Notes: generated by a model not told the origin, from the sequence alone. A DNA stretch of 64,000 nucleotides from Paragorgia papillata (GCA_035771165.1 JAWNZC010000112.1:837033-901032), one strand, 5' to 3'. Counted from the first letter of the stretch, positions 8,157-17,399 are shown. A program made the numbers and translations.

Positions 8157-8164
8157 TCCTTTTA

Positions 8165-9532
8165 TTATAATGATAAAACTTTAAAAATTAAAAAAACAAG
8201 TGTTATGGAAGCTCCAAAAACTTCTGGTAATCTGTTATCATTCCTTGTTATTTCTGAGGGTGTAAAAATTCCTTCTTTGTATGTTTTTTTCCAAGTTTGG
8301 GCCAAGGATTTTTCCGGGGTTGTTAAAAATGTTGGCAAATTTTTTGAAGATTTTTTCAAAGAAGATTTTTCTAAAGAAGGTTTAAAATTTAAATTTAAAT
8401 TTTGGTTAAATCCAAGCACCATTTTGTCAGTAGCCATGGTAAGAACATTGTTAAACCCAACCACAGGATTAATTAAAATTTTAAGATCGCTAGGAATTAA
8501 AATTAAACCAGGAGACACAGCAAAATTTAAGACAACAGTGGTAGACTTTATTGCCTGCCTCATATTACTAATGCTTACAGTAATATCATCCTGTGCTATG
8601 GTATCTTCCATTAACTTTTTAAATACCTCTTGTGTTTGTAAACTTTTAGCACCTTGTCCAACAATAACCCACCTTGTTTTTGCCTGGGCCCCCAACACAC
8701 AGTAAACAAAAGATTCTAAGGATTGTTGAAATAGCTTTTGACCCAATGGTGTAAGACCATTGCTGTTTTTTGGAACAAAGTGTTTGAAATCATTGGGATG
8801 TCTTTGGGAAGTGGATACCAACTCCTCGTATGTGTTTACCCTTCCAAAACTTTTTTGCTCCAACTTTACATACCTAACTTCATATCCAAGGTCCTTCATA
8901 TCTTGTGTAAAATCTTCCGGACTCTGTGTAGAATTACTTATTTTCTGGATCCAAACATCATTAGGGTTATGTTGTAAAATTTTTACAACATCACTTGTGA
9001 GATATCTTTTAAGTTTGTTGGGATGCTTTAAAAATCTTCTCACCTGGAAAACATAATGGTAATGGGCAATACTTGTTAAAAAAGGAGACCTAAATCTTTC
9101 AAAACCGTTCTTGAAATGATTATTAGAAATACCGCACAAATAGCTCGCGACATAACTTGCCGCAATGGCAGTAAAATATGGAATAGTAAGAAAGTCATTT
9201 AAGTCTGGGTTTCTTTGTTTAGTAGGTGGTTGAAATGATGAGTCTATTGGATCCAAGTCCAAAACAAAATTTTCCTTTTTGTTAACAAATAGTATAACTC
9301 TGTTTAGGTTTACTGAACATTCTGGTTGTTTTGAAAAACTCTGGACAGTTCCATGAATTCCCCAACCTTTTGGCCAGTATAAATATTGTGTGTAATTTTT
9401 GTTCCTTTTAAACTCATCACTTTCGGTGTCCAATAAAAATTCATTCTTTAAAAAAAATATCTTTTTTCCAAATTTAAATCTTGTCAGATCAGCATTTGGG
9501 TAAGTTTTTAAAAACTCTGTCTTAAGGTCCAT
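8165..9532 (-). CDS. Large protein of unknown function with C-terminal membrane segment
   Basis: 455 residues, the largest unassigned protein in the element. A soluble body contains an Ala-rich helical block (about 122-135, AIAASYVASYL), a Gly/Ala-rich region (about 286-300) and an FAVSPGLILIPSD block (about 352-365). The final 20 residues are a hydrophobic tail anchor. The FAVSPGLILIPSD block is reminiscent of a conserved Polinton protein I cannot name with certainty. It is first in a two-gene minus-strand unit and shares an 18-base divergent promoter with integrase. Confidence 0.6.
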   Translation of the reverse strand: MDLKTEFLKTYPNADLTRFKFGKKIFFLKNEFLLDTESDEFKRNKNYTQYLYWPKGWGIHGTVQSFSKQPECSVNLNRVILFVNKKENFVLDLDPIDSSFQPPTKQRNPDLNDFLTIPYFTAIAASYVASYLCGISNNHFKNGFERFRSPFLTSIAHYHYVFQVRRFLKHPNKLKRYLTSDVVKILQHNPNDVWIQKISNSTQSPEDFTQDMKDLGYEVRYVKLEQKSFGRVNTYEELVSTSQRHPNDFKHFVPKNSNGLTPLGQKLFQQSLESFVYCVLGAQAKTRWVIVGQGAKSLQTQEVFKKLMEDTIAQDDITVSISNMRQAIKSTTVVLNFAVSPGLILIPSDLKILINPVVGFNNVLTMATDKMVLGFNQNLNLNFKPSLEKSSLKKSSKNLPTFLTTPEKSLAQTWKKTYKEGIFTPSEITRNDNRLPEVFGASITLVFLIFKVLSL

Positions 9533-9550
9533 TTATTATTTAAATAAAAA
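9533..9550. promoter_or_regulatory. 18-bp divergent start region
   Basis: Two start codons face away from each other across 18 bases (tattatttaaataaaaaa). Each strand carries the AATAAA-type start motif: AAATAATAAATG leftward and AAATAAAAAATG rightward. All signals for two opposing genes must fit in or overlap this gap. Confidence 0.7.
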
Positions 9551-10532
9551 ATGGATGATAAACTTTTACTCATTGACCTTGAACTTCGGGATATATATTA
9601 CAATCCTGTAACAGGTTACCAATCCATGGAAAAACTTTACCAAACAGCATTAGATCAAAATGTTGAAGGTGTTTCAAGAAAGTTAGTCCGGGAGTGGTTA
9701 CATTACCAAAGGGTATTTACATTGCACAAACCTATTAGAAAACCAAGAAGATATCAAAAAACATTTGTTAAAAATCTTGCTGACCAACTTCAAATGGATC
9801 TTGTTGATATGGCTAAATTTGGTTCTGAAAATAATGATCAAAAGTGGATATTAACAGGAATAGAAATTTTAAGCAGATTTGGATTTTCAGTTCCAGTCCA
9901 CAGAAAAAAACACAGTAAGTATGGTTGCTGGTGTTTCAAAAATGTTGTCTGAATTTAAGGAAAGATTTGGCAAATATCCAGAAACAGTTCAGTTTGATGA
10001 AGGGAAGGAATTTTACAATGTGGGGGTAAAAACCCTTTTAAAATCTTTTGGCATCCACTATTTTTCCGCAAGATCAGAACGTAAAGCAGCTGTTGTAGAA
10101 AGATTTAACCGGACATTAAAAACCAGGATGTGGAAATATTTTACATTTACAGGAAACAAAAAGTGGTTAAATATTCTTGATAAGTTTACCGCAAGTTACA
10201 ACAACACAACACATAGCACAATTAAAATGAAGCCAAAAGATGTTAATGATGAAAACCAATCCAAAGTTTTTTTTACACTGTATGGAATTCCGCCCCTTGA
10301 AGGTAGTGTAAAACCTAAATTTAAAACTGGAGATCATGTAAGAATACAAAAATATAGAAAAAATTTTTCAAAAGGATATGATCCAAATTTTACGGATGAA
10401 ATTTTTACGGTGTCAGCTGTTTTTAGGGGAAATCCTGTTATGTATAAAATTCGGGACTCTGATGAGGATATTTTAGGAAAATTTTACAGTGAAGAACTTG
10501 TTAAAGTTATTGGTACCCAAATAAATGGCTGA
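9551..10532 (+). CDS. INT: Retroviral-type (rve) integrase, frameshifted
   Basis: The N-terminal half (9551-9952 frame) contains the helical N-terminal region and the first catalytic Asp in QMDLVDM. The rest, in the frame 1 base later, holds the second Asp (QFDEGKEF) and catalytic Glu (VERFNRTLK), then an SH3-like DNA-binding domain (about 10300-10500). The frame changes in the neighbourhood of a run of seven A at 9904-9910. No chromodomain follows, unlike the second element's integrase. The product would insert the element into host DNA. The frameshift may be a mutation, an assembly error or programmed. The last 8 bases overlap the next gene. Confidence 0.85.
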
Positions 10533-11775
10533 AGCATTTGAAATGAAGGATTTAAATCCAAATGAAACAGAAGAAGAAGAACAAGAGCGTTTGAATGAAG
10601 AAGAGGAGGCGGAAACCAATTTAGATGAAACCAATCTAAATGAAAGTGTTGTAGAAGATTTAGTTTTTGGCGAAGCTGAAAATGATGAATTAAACAAAAT
10701 GAGGACTGGAGGTAAAGACTTCATAAAAAATATGAGAAAGGAACTTGGTAACATAAGAAGAAGAGAAACTTTTAAAAGAAAAAAATTCTTTAGAAAAAAA
10801 CTGGGTCTTGTTGTGAAAATTGGTAAGGCTAAGGAAAGTGCAGGCAAAACCTTAATTAGAAAAAGTATAATATTTACTGACCAGAACGGAAAAGAAGGTG
10901 GAATTATTTTTGACAATGTAAAGGTTATCGTTAGAGATGGTGATAGCGACAGATTTATATTAAACCAAGATAAAAAATTTGAGGAAAAAGTTAGAGAATT
11001 TCATGAGTTATATTTAAAAGCAAAAGAAGAACATAAAAACTCAGCAGATGGGGTTATCGAAGATCTTTTAGGTCTTCCACCAGAAAACATTGAACCTGAA
11101 GTTATTATCAACATTCGTGAAAATGTTGCCGAACAGCTGGGTGATGAAGTAACAATAGGGATGGATAACATTGAAACAAATGATGATGGAGAAATTAATG
11201 AAGAAGCTGGTGATAGTGCTCTTCGAAGTCTTGGTGGAACCATTAATGCAAAAGATTTGGGTGCTGTTGATATTAACAGAAAGTGGTGGAAAGATATAGC
11301 AGACAAAGAAAAAGATCCAGTAAAAAGAAGAAAGTTTAAGGAGGTTGAGGTTGTGTGCGAACTGAGGGCTGAACAACTTAGACTGGAGGCAAACATGGCG
11401 CCAGAAACTGAATATGTTAAAAATTTGCTTAGAGATAATATCCTAACAAAATTTGAAAGGTTTAAAGTATGGGCAAAAGAAAACATGGGTGCAACAGCTG
11501 CAATAGCTATTAGTATTGCTGGAATTATAACAACAGTAGTATTGGCTGGAGGAAAAGGAGTAGCAGCAGCTGCAAAGGCAACAGGAGCATTAGGAAAGGC
11601 TTTAGCAAAACTTGCAAAAACTGCTTTGCCTATATTGGTTCCAATTTTAAACATACTTGCAACTGTATTATCTTGGGGAGCAAAGGGAATAGCATGGTTG
11701 GCAAAAAATTTGTGGGTTCTTGCAATAGGGCTTTCCTATATTGTTTACAAAGAATATAAAGAAAGATACAAATAA
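10525..11775 (+). CDS. Acidic/hydrophobic Polinton protein, membrane-active candidate
   Basis: 416 residues. An N-terminal Glu/Asp/Asn-rich segment (1-60), a basic patch (about 72-95, RRRETFKRKKFFRKK), a charged middle, then FKVWAKENMGATAAIAIS (about 312-330) and a long Ala/Gly/Leu hydrophobic C-terminus (about 320-408) with several possible membrane helices and a positive end. The KENMG-AIAISIA block is repeated in a decayed homologue at 59640-61007, directly after integrase in both elements, so the pair is conserved. It may be a membrane-penetrating or core protein. The start overlaps the integrase stop. Confidence 0.7.
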   Translation: MAEAFEMKDLNPNETEEEEQERLNEEEEAETNLDETNLNESVVEDLVFGEAENDELNKMRTGGKDFIKNMRKELGNIRRRETFKRKKFFRKKLGLVVKIGKAKESAGKTLIRKSIIFTDQNGKEGGIIFDNVKVIVRDGDSDRFILNQDKKFEEKVREFHELYLKAKEEHKNSADGVIEDLLGLPPENIEPEVIINIRENVAEQLGDEVTIGMDNIETNDDGEINEEAGDSALRSLGGTINAKDLGAVDINRKWWKDIADKEKDPVKRRKFKEVEVVCELRAEQLRLEANMAPETEYVKNLLRDNILTKFERFKVWAKENMGATAAIAISIAGIITTVVLAGGKGVAAAAKATGALGKALAKLAKTALPILVPILNILATVLSWGAKGIAWLAKNLWVLAIGLSYIVYKEYKERYK

Positions 11776-11777
11776 AT

Positions 11778-12257
11778 ATGGAATTTGAAAAAGAAGAAGA
11801 ACCTAAAACTTTTGTCCAAAACCTTAGAGAAGAGCTTATCCGGCTTTCTGCTGAAAAGAAGATCAAATATTCGGAAAAATATCTTAAAAAGGCATCTAAT
11901 TCCGCACTAGAAAAAATTAAGTTTAATTACGACATGAAACAACAGGACAAAGTTAACAAACTGTTAACAGAAACTCTTATAACAAAATTCTCAGCATTAA
12001 TGGAACAGTTAGACCTAATCAAAGATGATGAAAAACTGGATGAAGAGTTGTTAACAAACAAATTATTTTGCGATGATGTTAAGACCTTGGTAAACAAAAT
12101 TTCGCCATATATTCCAATGGTTGGTTTGCTAACAGGTGGTTTAACAGTAATTAAACATGTTTGGGAAAAACCATTAAATAAAAATGTGGTACAAAATAGT
12201 AAGAATTCTCCTGAAAATGTCAATAGTGGCAATGTTGCTGATTCCAATAACAGTTGA
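11778..12257 (+). CDS. Coiled-coil protein with C-terminal hydrophobic block
   Basis: 159 residues. A helical charged N-terminal half is followed by an SPYIPMVGLLTGGLTVIKHVW block (about 110-130) and a polar Asn/Ser tail. The second element has a matching protein (57215-57775) with a near-identical SPYIPxxGxxxG...KHV block, so this is a genuine, conserved Polinton gene. The role is unknown; amphipathic helix plus hydrophobic block suggests membrane association. The start is 2 bases after the previous stop, in AAATAAATATG. Confidence 0.7.
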   Translation: MEFEKEEEPKTFVQNLREELIRLSAEKKIKYSEKYLKKASNSALEKIKFNYDMKQQDKVNKLLTETLITKFSALMEQLDLIKDDEKLDEELLTNKLFCDDVKTLVNKISPYIPMVGLLTGGLTVIKHVWEKPLNKNVVQNSKNSPENVNSGNVADSNNS

Positions 12258-12280
12258 GTTGCTATTACTTAAATTTTTGT

Positions 12281-12308
12281 TTTCCTAATCTTTTGTTGGA
12301 TTAGGAAA
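12281..12308. terminator. Gene-end hairpin 5
   Basis: Perfect 10-bp stem tttcctaatc/gattaggaaa with an 8-base loop, 23 bases after a stop and 13 bases before the next start. Nearly the same stem recurs at 12492-12516. Confidence 0.7.
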
Positions 12309-12321
12309 CTCTTTATAATAA

Positions 12322-12474
12322 ATGTGGTGGAATATTTTTAGTTGGATTAGAAAAAAAAGGAAAGATAGAAGAAACAAAAACCTAAGAAAAAGTTGGACCC
12401 TAAGAGAAAAAAAACTTGATATTGATAAAAAATGGTTTATAAACAGCTACGAAATCCCTCTAAAAAGTTATTAA
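12322..12474 (+). CDS. Tiny basic protein (MWW...)
   Basis: 50 residues in the canonical start context TTATAATAAATG. A hydrophobic, tryptophan-rich N-terminus (MWWNIFSWI) leads into a strongly basic stretch (RKKRKDRRNKNLRK). It is bounded by hairpins on both sides, so it looks like its own transcription unit. A small core or membrane-tethered DNA-condensing peptide is possible; this is inference from charge and size only. Confidence 0.5.
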   Translation: MWWNIFSWIRKKRKDRRNKNLRKSWTLREKKLDIDKKWFINSYEIPLKSY

Positions 12475-12491
12475 AACTGAAAAGTTGTTAG

Positions 12492-12516
12492 TTTCCTAAT
12501 CTTGTTGGTTAGGAAA
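12492..12516. terminator. Gene-end hairpin 6
   Basis: 8-bp stem tttcctaa/ttaggaaa, 9-base loop, only 4 bases before the next ATG. The AAATAAAATG start motif overlaps its 3' arm. Confidence 0.65.
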
Positions 12517-12520
12517 TAAA

Positions 12521-12775
12521 ATGGGGAATTCTAAAAGCAGCATCGCTAAAGCTTCACGAAAACCAAAAGAAAAATTTAACAAAAACCATATTACAAAAAA
12601 GGGATTCCAATTTGGGATAAGTTTTGGGAAGGAAGATTTAACAATGGAGGGAAATATTCAAATAGGGTGGACAAACAAAATAGTAAAAAATTATTCTTGT
12701 GTTTCTTCTTCACCAAAAACTTCGCCAAAATCTTCACCAAAATTTTCGCCAAAAACTTCGCCAAAACCAATATAA
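12521..12775 (+). CDS. Myristoylation-signal protein with SPK repeats
   Basis: 84 residues. Starts MGNSKSS (MGxxxS, a good N-myristoylation signal), then a Lys-rich part, a Gly-Phe-Ile strand-like middle and five S-P-K type repeats at the C-terminus. SPK repeats occur in DNA-binding histone-like tails. It resembles a lipidated matrix-type protein. The repeat DNA also gives a false N-terminal extension of the next gene in another frame. Confidence 0.6.
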   Translation: MGNSKSSIAKASRKPKEKFNKNHITKKGFQFGISFGKEDLTMEGNIQIGWTNKIVKNYSCVSSSPKTSPKSSPKFSPKTSPKPI

Positions 12776-12782
12776 TAAAACA

Positions 12783-13202
12783 ATGGAAATGTTTAAAATA
12801 AGAATGGATGAAAGAAGAAAATTTGGTGAAAAATTAAAAAAAATTCGTGAGGAAAACCCTATTTGCAACCACCCCAAATCAGAGTTAAGAACCCTAGCTA
12901 AAAAAATTGGGGTGAAGGGGGCTGCCAAAATGAACCTTAAAACACTCTGTGAAAGCCTTAATATTCCATTGGTTAGGAATGAAATCTTTGACAGATGCAA
13001 CAGAGAGCAAATTAAAAATCCTGTTGGAATAACATTTACAGGTTTGGATGGGAAAAAAACAAAATTCCATAGTATTTACAGAGCAGCATCCTGCCTAAAT
13101 AAAAATCCTAGTTGTATTCCATATTACATAAGGAAAGGAACATTCATCATTTACAGGGGGAAGGTACAAACTGTTAGTCGGAGTTCTTCCGAAGTGGAGT
13201 GA
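12783..13202 (+). CDS. DNA-binding protein with SAP-like and NUMOD-like modules
   Basis: 139 residues from ATG 12783, chosen because AATATAATAAAACA lies directly upstream; an in-frame upstream start at 12699 would read through the previous gene's repeats. About residues 30-63 (KSELRTLAKKIGVKGAAKMNLKTLCESL) resemble a SAP-type helix pair. About 80-125 (GLDGKKTKFHSIYRAASCLNKNPSCIPYYIRKG) resemble the NUMOD helix-turn-helix module of homing endonucleases. No nuclease domain is present, so a transcription or replication DNA-binding role is likely. The 3' end is made from the element's cgaagtgaaac repeat. Confidence 0.6.
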   Translation: MEMFKIRMDERRKFGEKLKKIREENPICNHPKSELRTLAKKIGVKGAAKMNLKTLCESLNIPLVRNEIFDRCNREQIKNPVGITFTGLDGKKTKFHSIYRAASCLNKNPSCIPYYIRKGTFIIYRGKVQTVSRSSSEVE

Positions 13203-13237
13203 AACCCTCGAACGAAGTGAGAACCTTCATTCTTCAA

Positions 13238-13265
13238 ATTTCCTATATAAATTTATATAGGAAAT
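13238..13265. terminator. Perfect 28-bp palindrome, gene-end hairpin 7
   Basis: 14-bp arms, no loop (atttcctatataaa and its complement), 35 bases after the stop at 13202. Confidence 0.65.
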
Positions 13266-13335
13266 GCAGCGAGAAAGGGACCGAAAAAGGAATAAACACT
13301 AAAATCCGAAAGGCTTAACTTCAACAGGATATTTG
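13264..13335 (+). pseudogene. Duplicated fragment of the polymerase 5' end
   Basis: The sequence gcagcgagaaagggaccgaaaaa followed by ccgaaaggct...aacttcaacagga repeats, with small deletions, 13551-13618 inside the polymerase gene. It stops after about 12 codons and is not a gene. It lies in the 290-base stretch before polB, of which the last 60 bases are almost pure A/T. Confidence 0.75.
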
Positions 13336-13491
13336 AAAACATAGGTAAAACTACAGTACCAAAAACAAGTTAGTTTAAAAAGGAAGTATAATGTTGTTTG
13401 GATCCTTTATTAGTATATACTTTTTTAAATAATTTTTTTAAATCGATTTTTACCTTTAAGTATTTTAATAATTTTTTTAACACTATAATAA

Positions 13492-16400
13492 ATGGAAACT
13501 GACACTAAACTTTTGGAAAAACGGGAAAATGCCCGTTTAAGAAAACAACGGCAGCGAGAAAGGGACCGAAAAATGAAGCCGTTTAAACCTGAAAGGCTCG
13601 CTAAACTTCAACAGGAAAAGGAGTTTAGAGCAGCCAAAAAAGAAGCCAAAAAGCAGGAACAGACTGCCAGGAAAGAAGCAAGGAAACAGGAACAGGTGGC
13701 CAGGAAAGAGGCAAGAAAAGCAGAACAGATTGTCAGGAAGGAAGCAAAAAAAGAAGAGAAGAAACAAGAAATTTTAAGGTGGAATAAAAAATGGAAAGGA
13801 ACTGCTAAAACCGCTAAGACCAGACAAGTCCTTGGAAACAAGCTTGGAAAAATTTTTAACAGAAAAACAAGGGAATTCAAAAAACTAAGAAAAACAGAGC
13901 CAAAACTCATTAGAGATTTCGCTAATGGGAAAGCAGCTTTGTATGAAATTTCAGGACAGGGATTTAAAGATCCTGCGGTATTTTTAGAGGTAACAACACC
14001 AACTGTTAAGAACCTAATTAACAGTGTTGAAAACTCAAAGAAAGTAAAAACAACACTAATATGTAAACTTGTAAAGTATGATTATGAAGCTGGATGGGAA
14101 GATGTTGAAGAGTTTTACTTTACCTCCCATATGAAAGCAATGACGACAGAGGAAGATGTTAGAGAACATTATGAAATGATGAAAAAAGAGATGCTTGAAA
14201 ATTTGGCTGCCCACCAAAAAAAGGGATCTGGATGGGCAATAAGATCTGTGGAAAGTTTACACATCTCTATGACAAAATATAGACCTTTAAACGGTAAGGG
14301 TTTCAAACCCCTTCCAAAAGTCATTCAGGACAAAAAGGCTATCATTAATCCAAAAAACAAGGATAACAACTGTTTCCTATATGCTGTTGCAATAGCCGAT
14401 ATGTTGAAAGAAAATTCAGGGCTACAGCATTTAGAAAGATGTGGAGATAACGTAAAAGCTCAGATTGAAAAGTACAACATTAAAGGACTGGAATTTCCTC
14501 TTAAAATTAAGAATATCCCTAAGTTTGAAAAGATGAATGAGAGAAATGTTAATGTCTTTAGTTTTGATTTTGAGATACAAAAGGTTTTCCCAATGCAAAT
14601 AAGTAGGGCTAACCATTCAAATGTTGTAAACCTATTCTTGAATAAAAACCATTACAGTGCCATAAAGAACAAAGGCAAACTATTTACAAGCCAAGAAAAC
14701 AGCCATAAAGGTAAAAAGTTTTACTGCGACTTTTGTATAAACCCATTCACCACAGAAGTCAAAATGCTTCAACATAGGGAAATCTGTAAAATCCATGATG
14801 CCCAGGTCCAAATATTTCCTACAGAGGGTAAGAATGACATCATGGGGTGGGGTGAGAAGGATTATAAGAAAACACAAGATGTTCCCTTCATCATTGTGTT
14901 TGATTTTGAGTGTTTCTTAGAACCATTGGATACGGTGGAACAAAGTGAAGACAAGAGTTTTACTAAGAAATACCAAAGACATAATCCTAGTGGTTACTGT
15001 TACCAGGTTATATGCTCGGATCCAAACATCTACCCAGGAAAAGTTGTAAGCTACACCAAGAAACACGAGCATGAGGATATTGGAAAAATGTTTGTTGAAG
15101 CTTTACAAACTGAGGCTAAGGAAATCTGGGAAGACTACTTAAAAACACCGAAACCAATTATTATAAGTGAGGCTCAAGAAAAAGAATTCAAGTCAGCTGT
15201 AAACTGTTATGTTTGCGGGGGAGAGTTAGGGAAAGATAGGGTAAGAGACCATAACCATCTTAATGGAGAATACAGAGGACCTGCCCATAACATCTGTAAC
15301 TACTCAATGAGTAATGCCAAACATATTCCTGTGCTGGCCCATAATAGTATGAATTATGATATGCATCATATCATTAAAAGTTTGGGTGAAACAGAAGGTA
15401 CAATTACTTGTATACCAAAGACAGACGAAGAGTATATCAGCGTTAGTAAAAAGATATGGATGAAAAATGGTTGGAAAAGATTAGCTGATGGAAGTCAAAA
15501 AGTAAAGTGGTTTCCTTTAGAACTAAGATTTCTGGATTCATTAAAATTCATGGCAAGTTCATTAAGTTCTCTTGTTAATAACCTGGATTCAACAGCTTTC
15601 GTGTATACAGAAAAAGTGTTTAAAGACTATCCAAAAGAGCATGTAGACCTGCTAAAGAAAAAGGGAATATTTCCCTATGATTTTATGATAGATCAAAAAA
15701 AGCTGGATTATCCACAACTTCCAGCCAAAAAGGAGTTCTACTCAAAACTGAATGGAACTGGTATTTCAGATGAGGATTATGCCCATGCTCAGAATGTTTG
15801 GAAAACCTTTGAATGCAAGACAATGGGAGACTACCAGGGTTTGTACAACAAACTGGATACTGTTCTTCTGGGAGATGTAATTCAAAATTTCAGAAAGACA
15901 AGCAAAAAAACTTATGGGATTGACCCAATGTGGGCCTACACAAGTCCTGGTTTGGCTTGGAATTCCCTACAAAAGATGGGTCAAAAGTTGGAACTATTAA
16001 CAGAGCCTGACATGTACCTATTCTTCGAAAACAGTATTCGTGGTGGGATCTCGACAATTACTCACCGAGAAGGTAACGCAAACAACAAGTATATGAAAGA
16101 ATACGATCCAGAGCAGGAAAGTTCCTTCATCCCATATTTAGATGCTAACAACCTATATGGAAATGCAATGTCAAAACCTCTTCCAATAGGGGGATTTAAG
16201 TGGATGTCAGAAGAAGAGTTGGAGAACTGGGAAAAGTATCTTGTGGAAACCAAAGATGGGGAAGAGGGAGAAGGATGCATGCTGAAAGTGGACTTGGAGT
16301 ATCCAAAAGATCTACATGATCTCCACAATGATCTTCCCTTCACAGCTGAAAGAGTTGAGATTAATAAGGTAGAAAAACTGGTGCCAAATCTTAACGGTAA

Positions 16401-17385
16401 AAAAAACTATACTCTCCACTACCGCGCATTAAAGCAGTGTTTGAAATACAAGTTAAAACTTTTGAAAATCCACAGAGGAATTAAGTTTGTGGAGAAGGCT
16501 TGGATGAAACCCTTTATCGACCTTAACACAAGGTTGAGGACAGAAGCCTCTAACGACTTCGAGAAGGATTTCTACAAGTTAATGAACAACTCAGTCTTCG
16601 GTAAGACTATGGAGAATGTTCGTAACAGAGTAGATATCCGGCTTGTCTCCTGGGCTGACCAGCTTGAAAAGCTTGCAAGAAGGCCAAATTACAAGTCCAT
16701 TAGCATATTTAATGAAAATTTGGGAGCTGTCCATATGAAGAAAACTTATGTTAATCTTAACAAGCCAATCTTTACAGGAGCTGCCATCCTGGATTTAAGC
16801 AAGATTACCATGTATGATTTCCACTATGGCTACATCAAACCAAAGTATGGTCCTAAGGCACAGCTGTTGTTTACGGATACGGACAGCCTTTGTTACGAGA
16901 TCAAAACAGAAGATTTCTTTAAGGACATTTCTGGAGATGTTAAAACCCACTTTGACACCAGTAACTTTGGTAAGTCTCACCCAAGTGGTATAGAGTGTGG
17001 GGTAAATAAGAAAGTTCCTGGAATGATGAAGTCAGAGACTGGAGCAAAACAGATTAAAGGGTTTGTTGGGTTAAGAGCGAAGTTGTATGCTATTAAGATG
17101 GCAGAGGAGAAAAACCCCAAAACTGGACTGATGGAATGTAAAGAGGAGAAGAGATGTAAGGGAATTAAGAAAAGTACTATTAAGGATATCAAGTTTGAGG
17201 ATTACAAGAAATGCTTACACTCAGGGAAAAACCTAATGAAGGGAATGAATACCTTTAGAAGCTACCAACACAAAGTTTATACCATCCATATGAACAAGAT
17301 TGCTCTTAACTCGGATGATGATAAGAGAGTTATTGGAGAGGATGGAATTTCAACCTTGGCAATTGGGCATTATAGAACTAAGTAA
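13492..17385 (+). CDS. polB: DNA polymerase B, protein-primed type
   Basis: 1297 residues. A basic, repetitive N-terminal coil (about 1-100, copies of RKEARKQEQ) is followed by a Polinton-type N-terminal region (NCFLYAVAIAD at about 293; a C2H2-like motif at about 410-432). The 3'-5' exonuclease motif FDFE lies near 468, a Cys/His module CYVCGG...VRDHNHLNGEYRG near 573-600, and palm motifs follow: A DANNLYG (about 884), B KLMNNSVFGKTMENV (about 1029) and C DTDSLCYE (about 1129). The TPR-type insertions of protein-primed enzymes fit the spacing. It would replicate the element; intact throughout. Start context CACTATAATAAATG. Confidence 0.95.
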   Translation: METDTKLLEKRENARLRKQRQRERDRKMKPFKPERLAKLQQEKEFRAAKKEAKKQEQTARKEARKQEQVARKEARKAEQIVRKEAKKEEKKQEILRWNKKWKGTAKTAKTRQVLGNKLGKIFNRKTREFKKLRKTEPKLIRDFANGKAALYEISGQGFKDPAVFLEVTTPTVKNLINSVENSKKVKTTLICKLVKYDYEAGWEDVEEFYFTSHMKAMTTEEDVREHYEMMKKEMLENLAAHQKKGSGWAIRSVESLHISMTKYRPLNGKGFKPLPKVIQDKKAIINPKNKDNNCFLYAVAIADMLKENSGLQHLERCGDNVKAQIEKYNIKGLEFPLKIKNIPKFEKMNERNVNVFSFDFEIQKVFPMQISRANHSNVVNLFLNKNHYSAIKNKGKLFTSQENSHKGKKFYCDFCINPFTTEVKMLQHREICKIHDAQVQIFPTEGKNDIMGWGEKDYKKTQDVPFIIVFDFECFLEPLDTVEQSEDKSFTKKYQRHNPSGYCYQVICSDPNIYPGKVVSYTKKHEHEDIGKMFVEALQTEAKEIWEDYLKTPKPIIISEAQEKEFKSAVNCYVCGGELGKDRVRDHNHLNGEYRGPAHNICNYSMSNAKHIPVLAHNSMNYDMHHIIKSLGETEGTITCIPKTDEEYISVSKKIWMKNGWKRLADGSQKVKWFPLELRFLDSLKFMASSLSSLVNNLDSTAFVYTEKVFKDYPKEHVDLLKKKGIFPYDFMIDQKKLDYPQLPAKKEFYSKLNGTGISDEDYAHAQNVWKTFECKTMGDYQGLYNKLDTVLLGDVIQNFRKTSKKTYGIDPMWAYTSPGLAWNSLQKMGQKLELLTEPDMYLFFENSIRGGISTITHREGNANNKYMKEYDPEQESSFIPYLDANNLYGNAMSKPLPIGGFKWMSEEELENWEKYLVETKDGEEGEGCMLKVDLEYPKDLHDLHNDLPFTAERVEINKVEKLVPNLNGKKNYTLHYRALKQCLKYKLKLLKIHRGIKFVEKAWMKPFIDLNTRLRTEASNDFEKDFYKLMNNSVFGKTMENVRNRVDIRLVSWADQLEKLARRPNYKSISIFNENLGAVHMKKTYVNLNKPIFTGAAILDLSKITMYDFHYGYIKPKYGPKAQLLFTDTDSLCYEIKTEDFFKDISGDVKTHFDTSNFGKSHPSGIECGVNKKVPGMMKSETGAKQIKGFVGLRAKLYAIKMAEEKNPKTGLMECKEEKRCKGIKKSTIKDIKFEDYKKCLHSGKNLMKGMNTFRSYQHKVYTIHMNKIALNSDDDKRVIGEDGISTLAIGHYRTK

Positions 17386-17399
17386 AAATTAAGTTTAAG

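Noticed and set aside
9911..9922. Possible intron in integrase (acagtaagt donor)
   Set aside because: No matching acceptor or missing sequence; a simple frame change explains it better.
12699..12782. Upstream in-frame start of the SAP/NUMOD-like gene
   Set aside because: The extension reads the SPK-repeat DNA of the previous gene in another frame; the AATAAA motif marks 12783.
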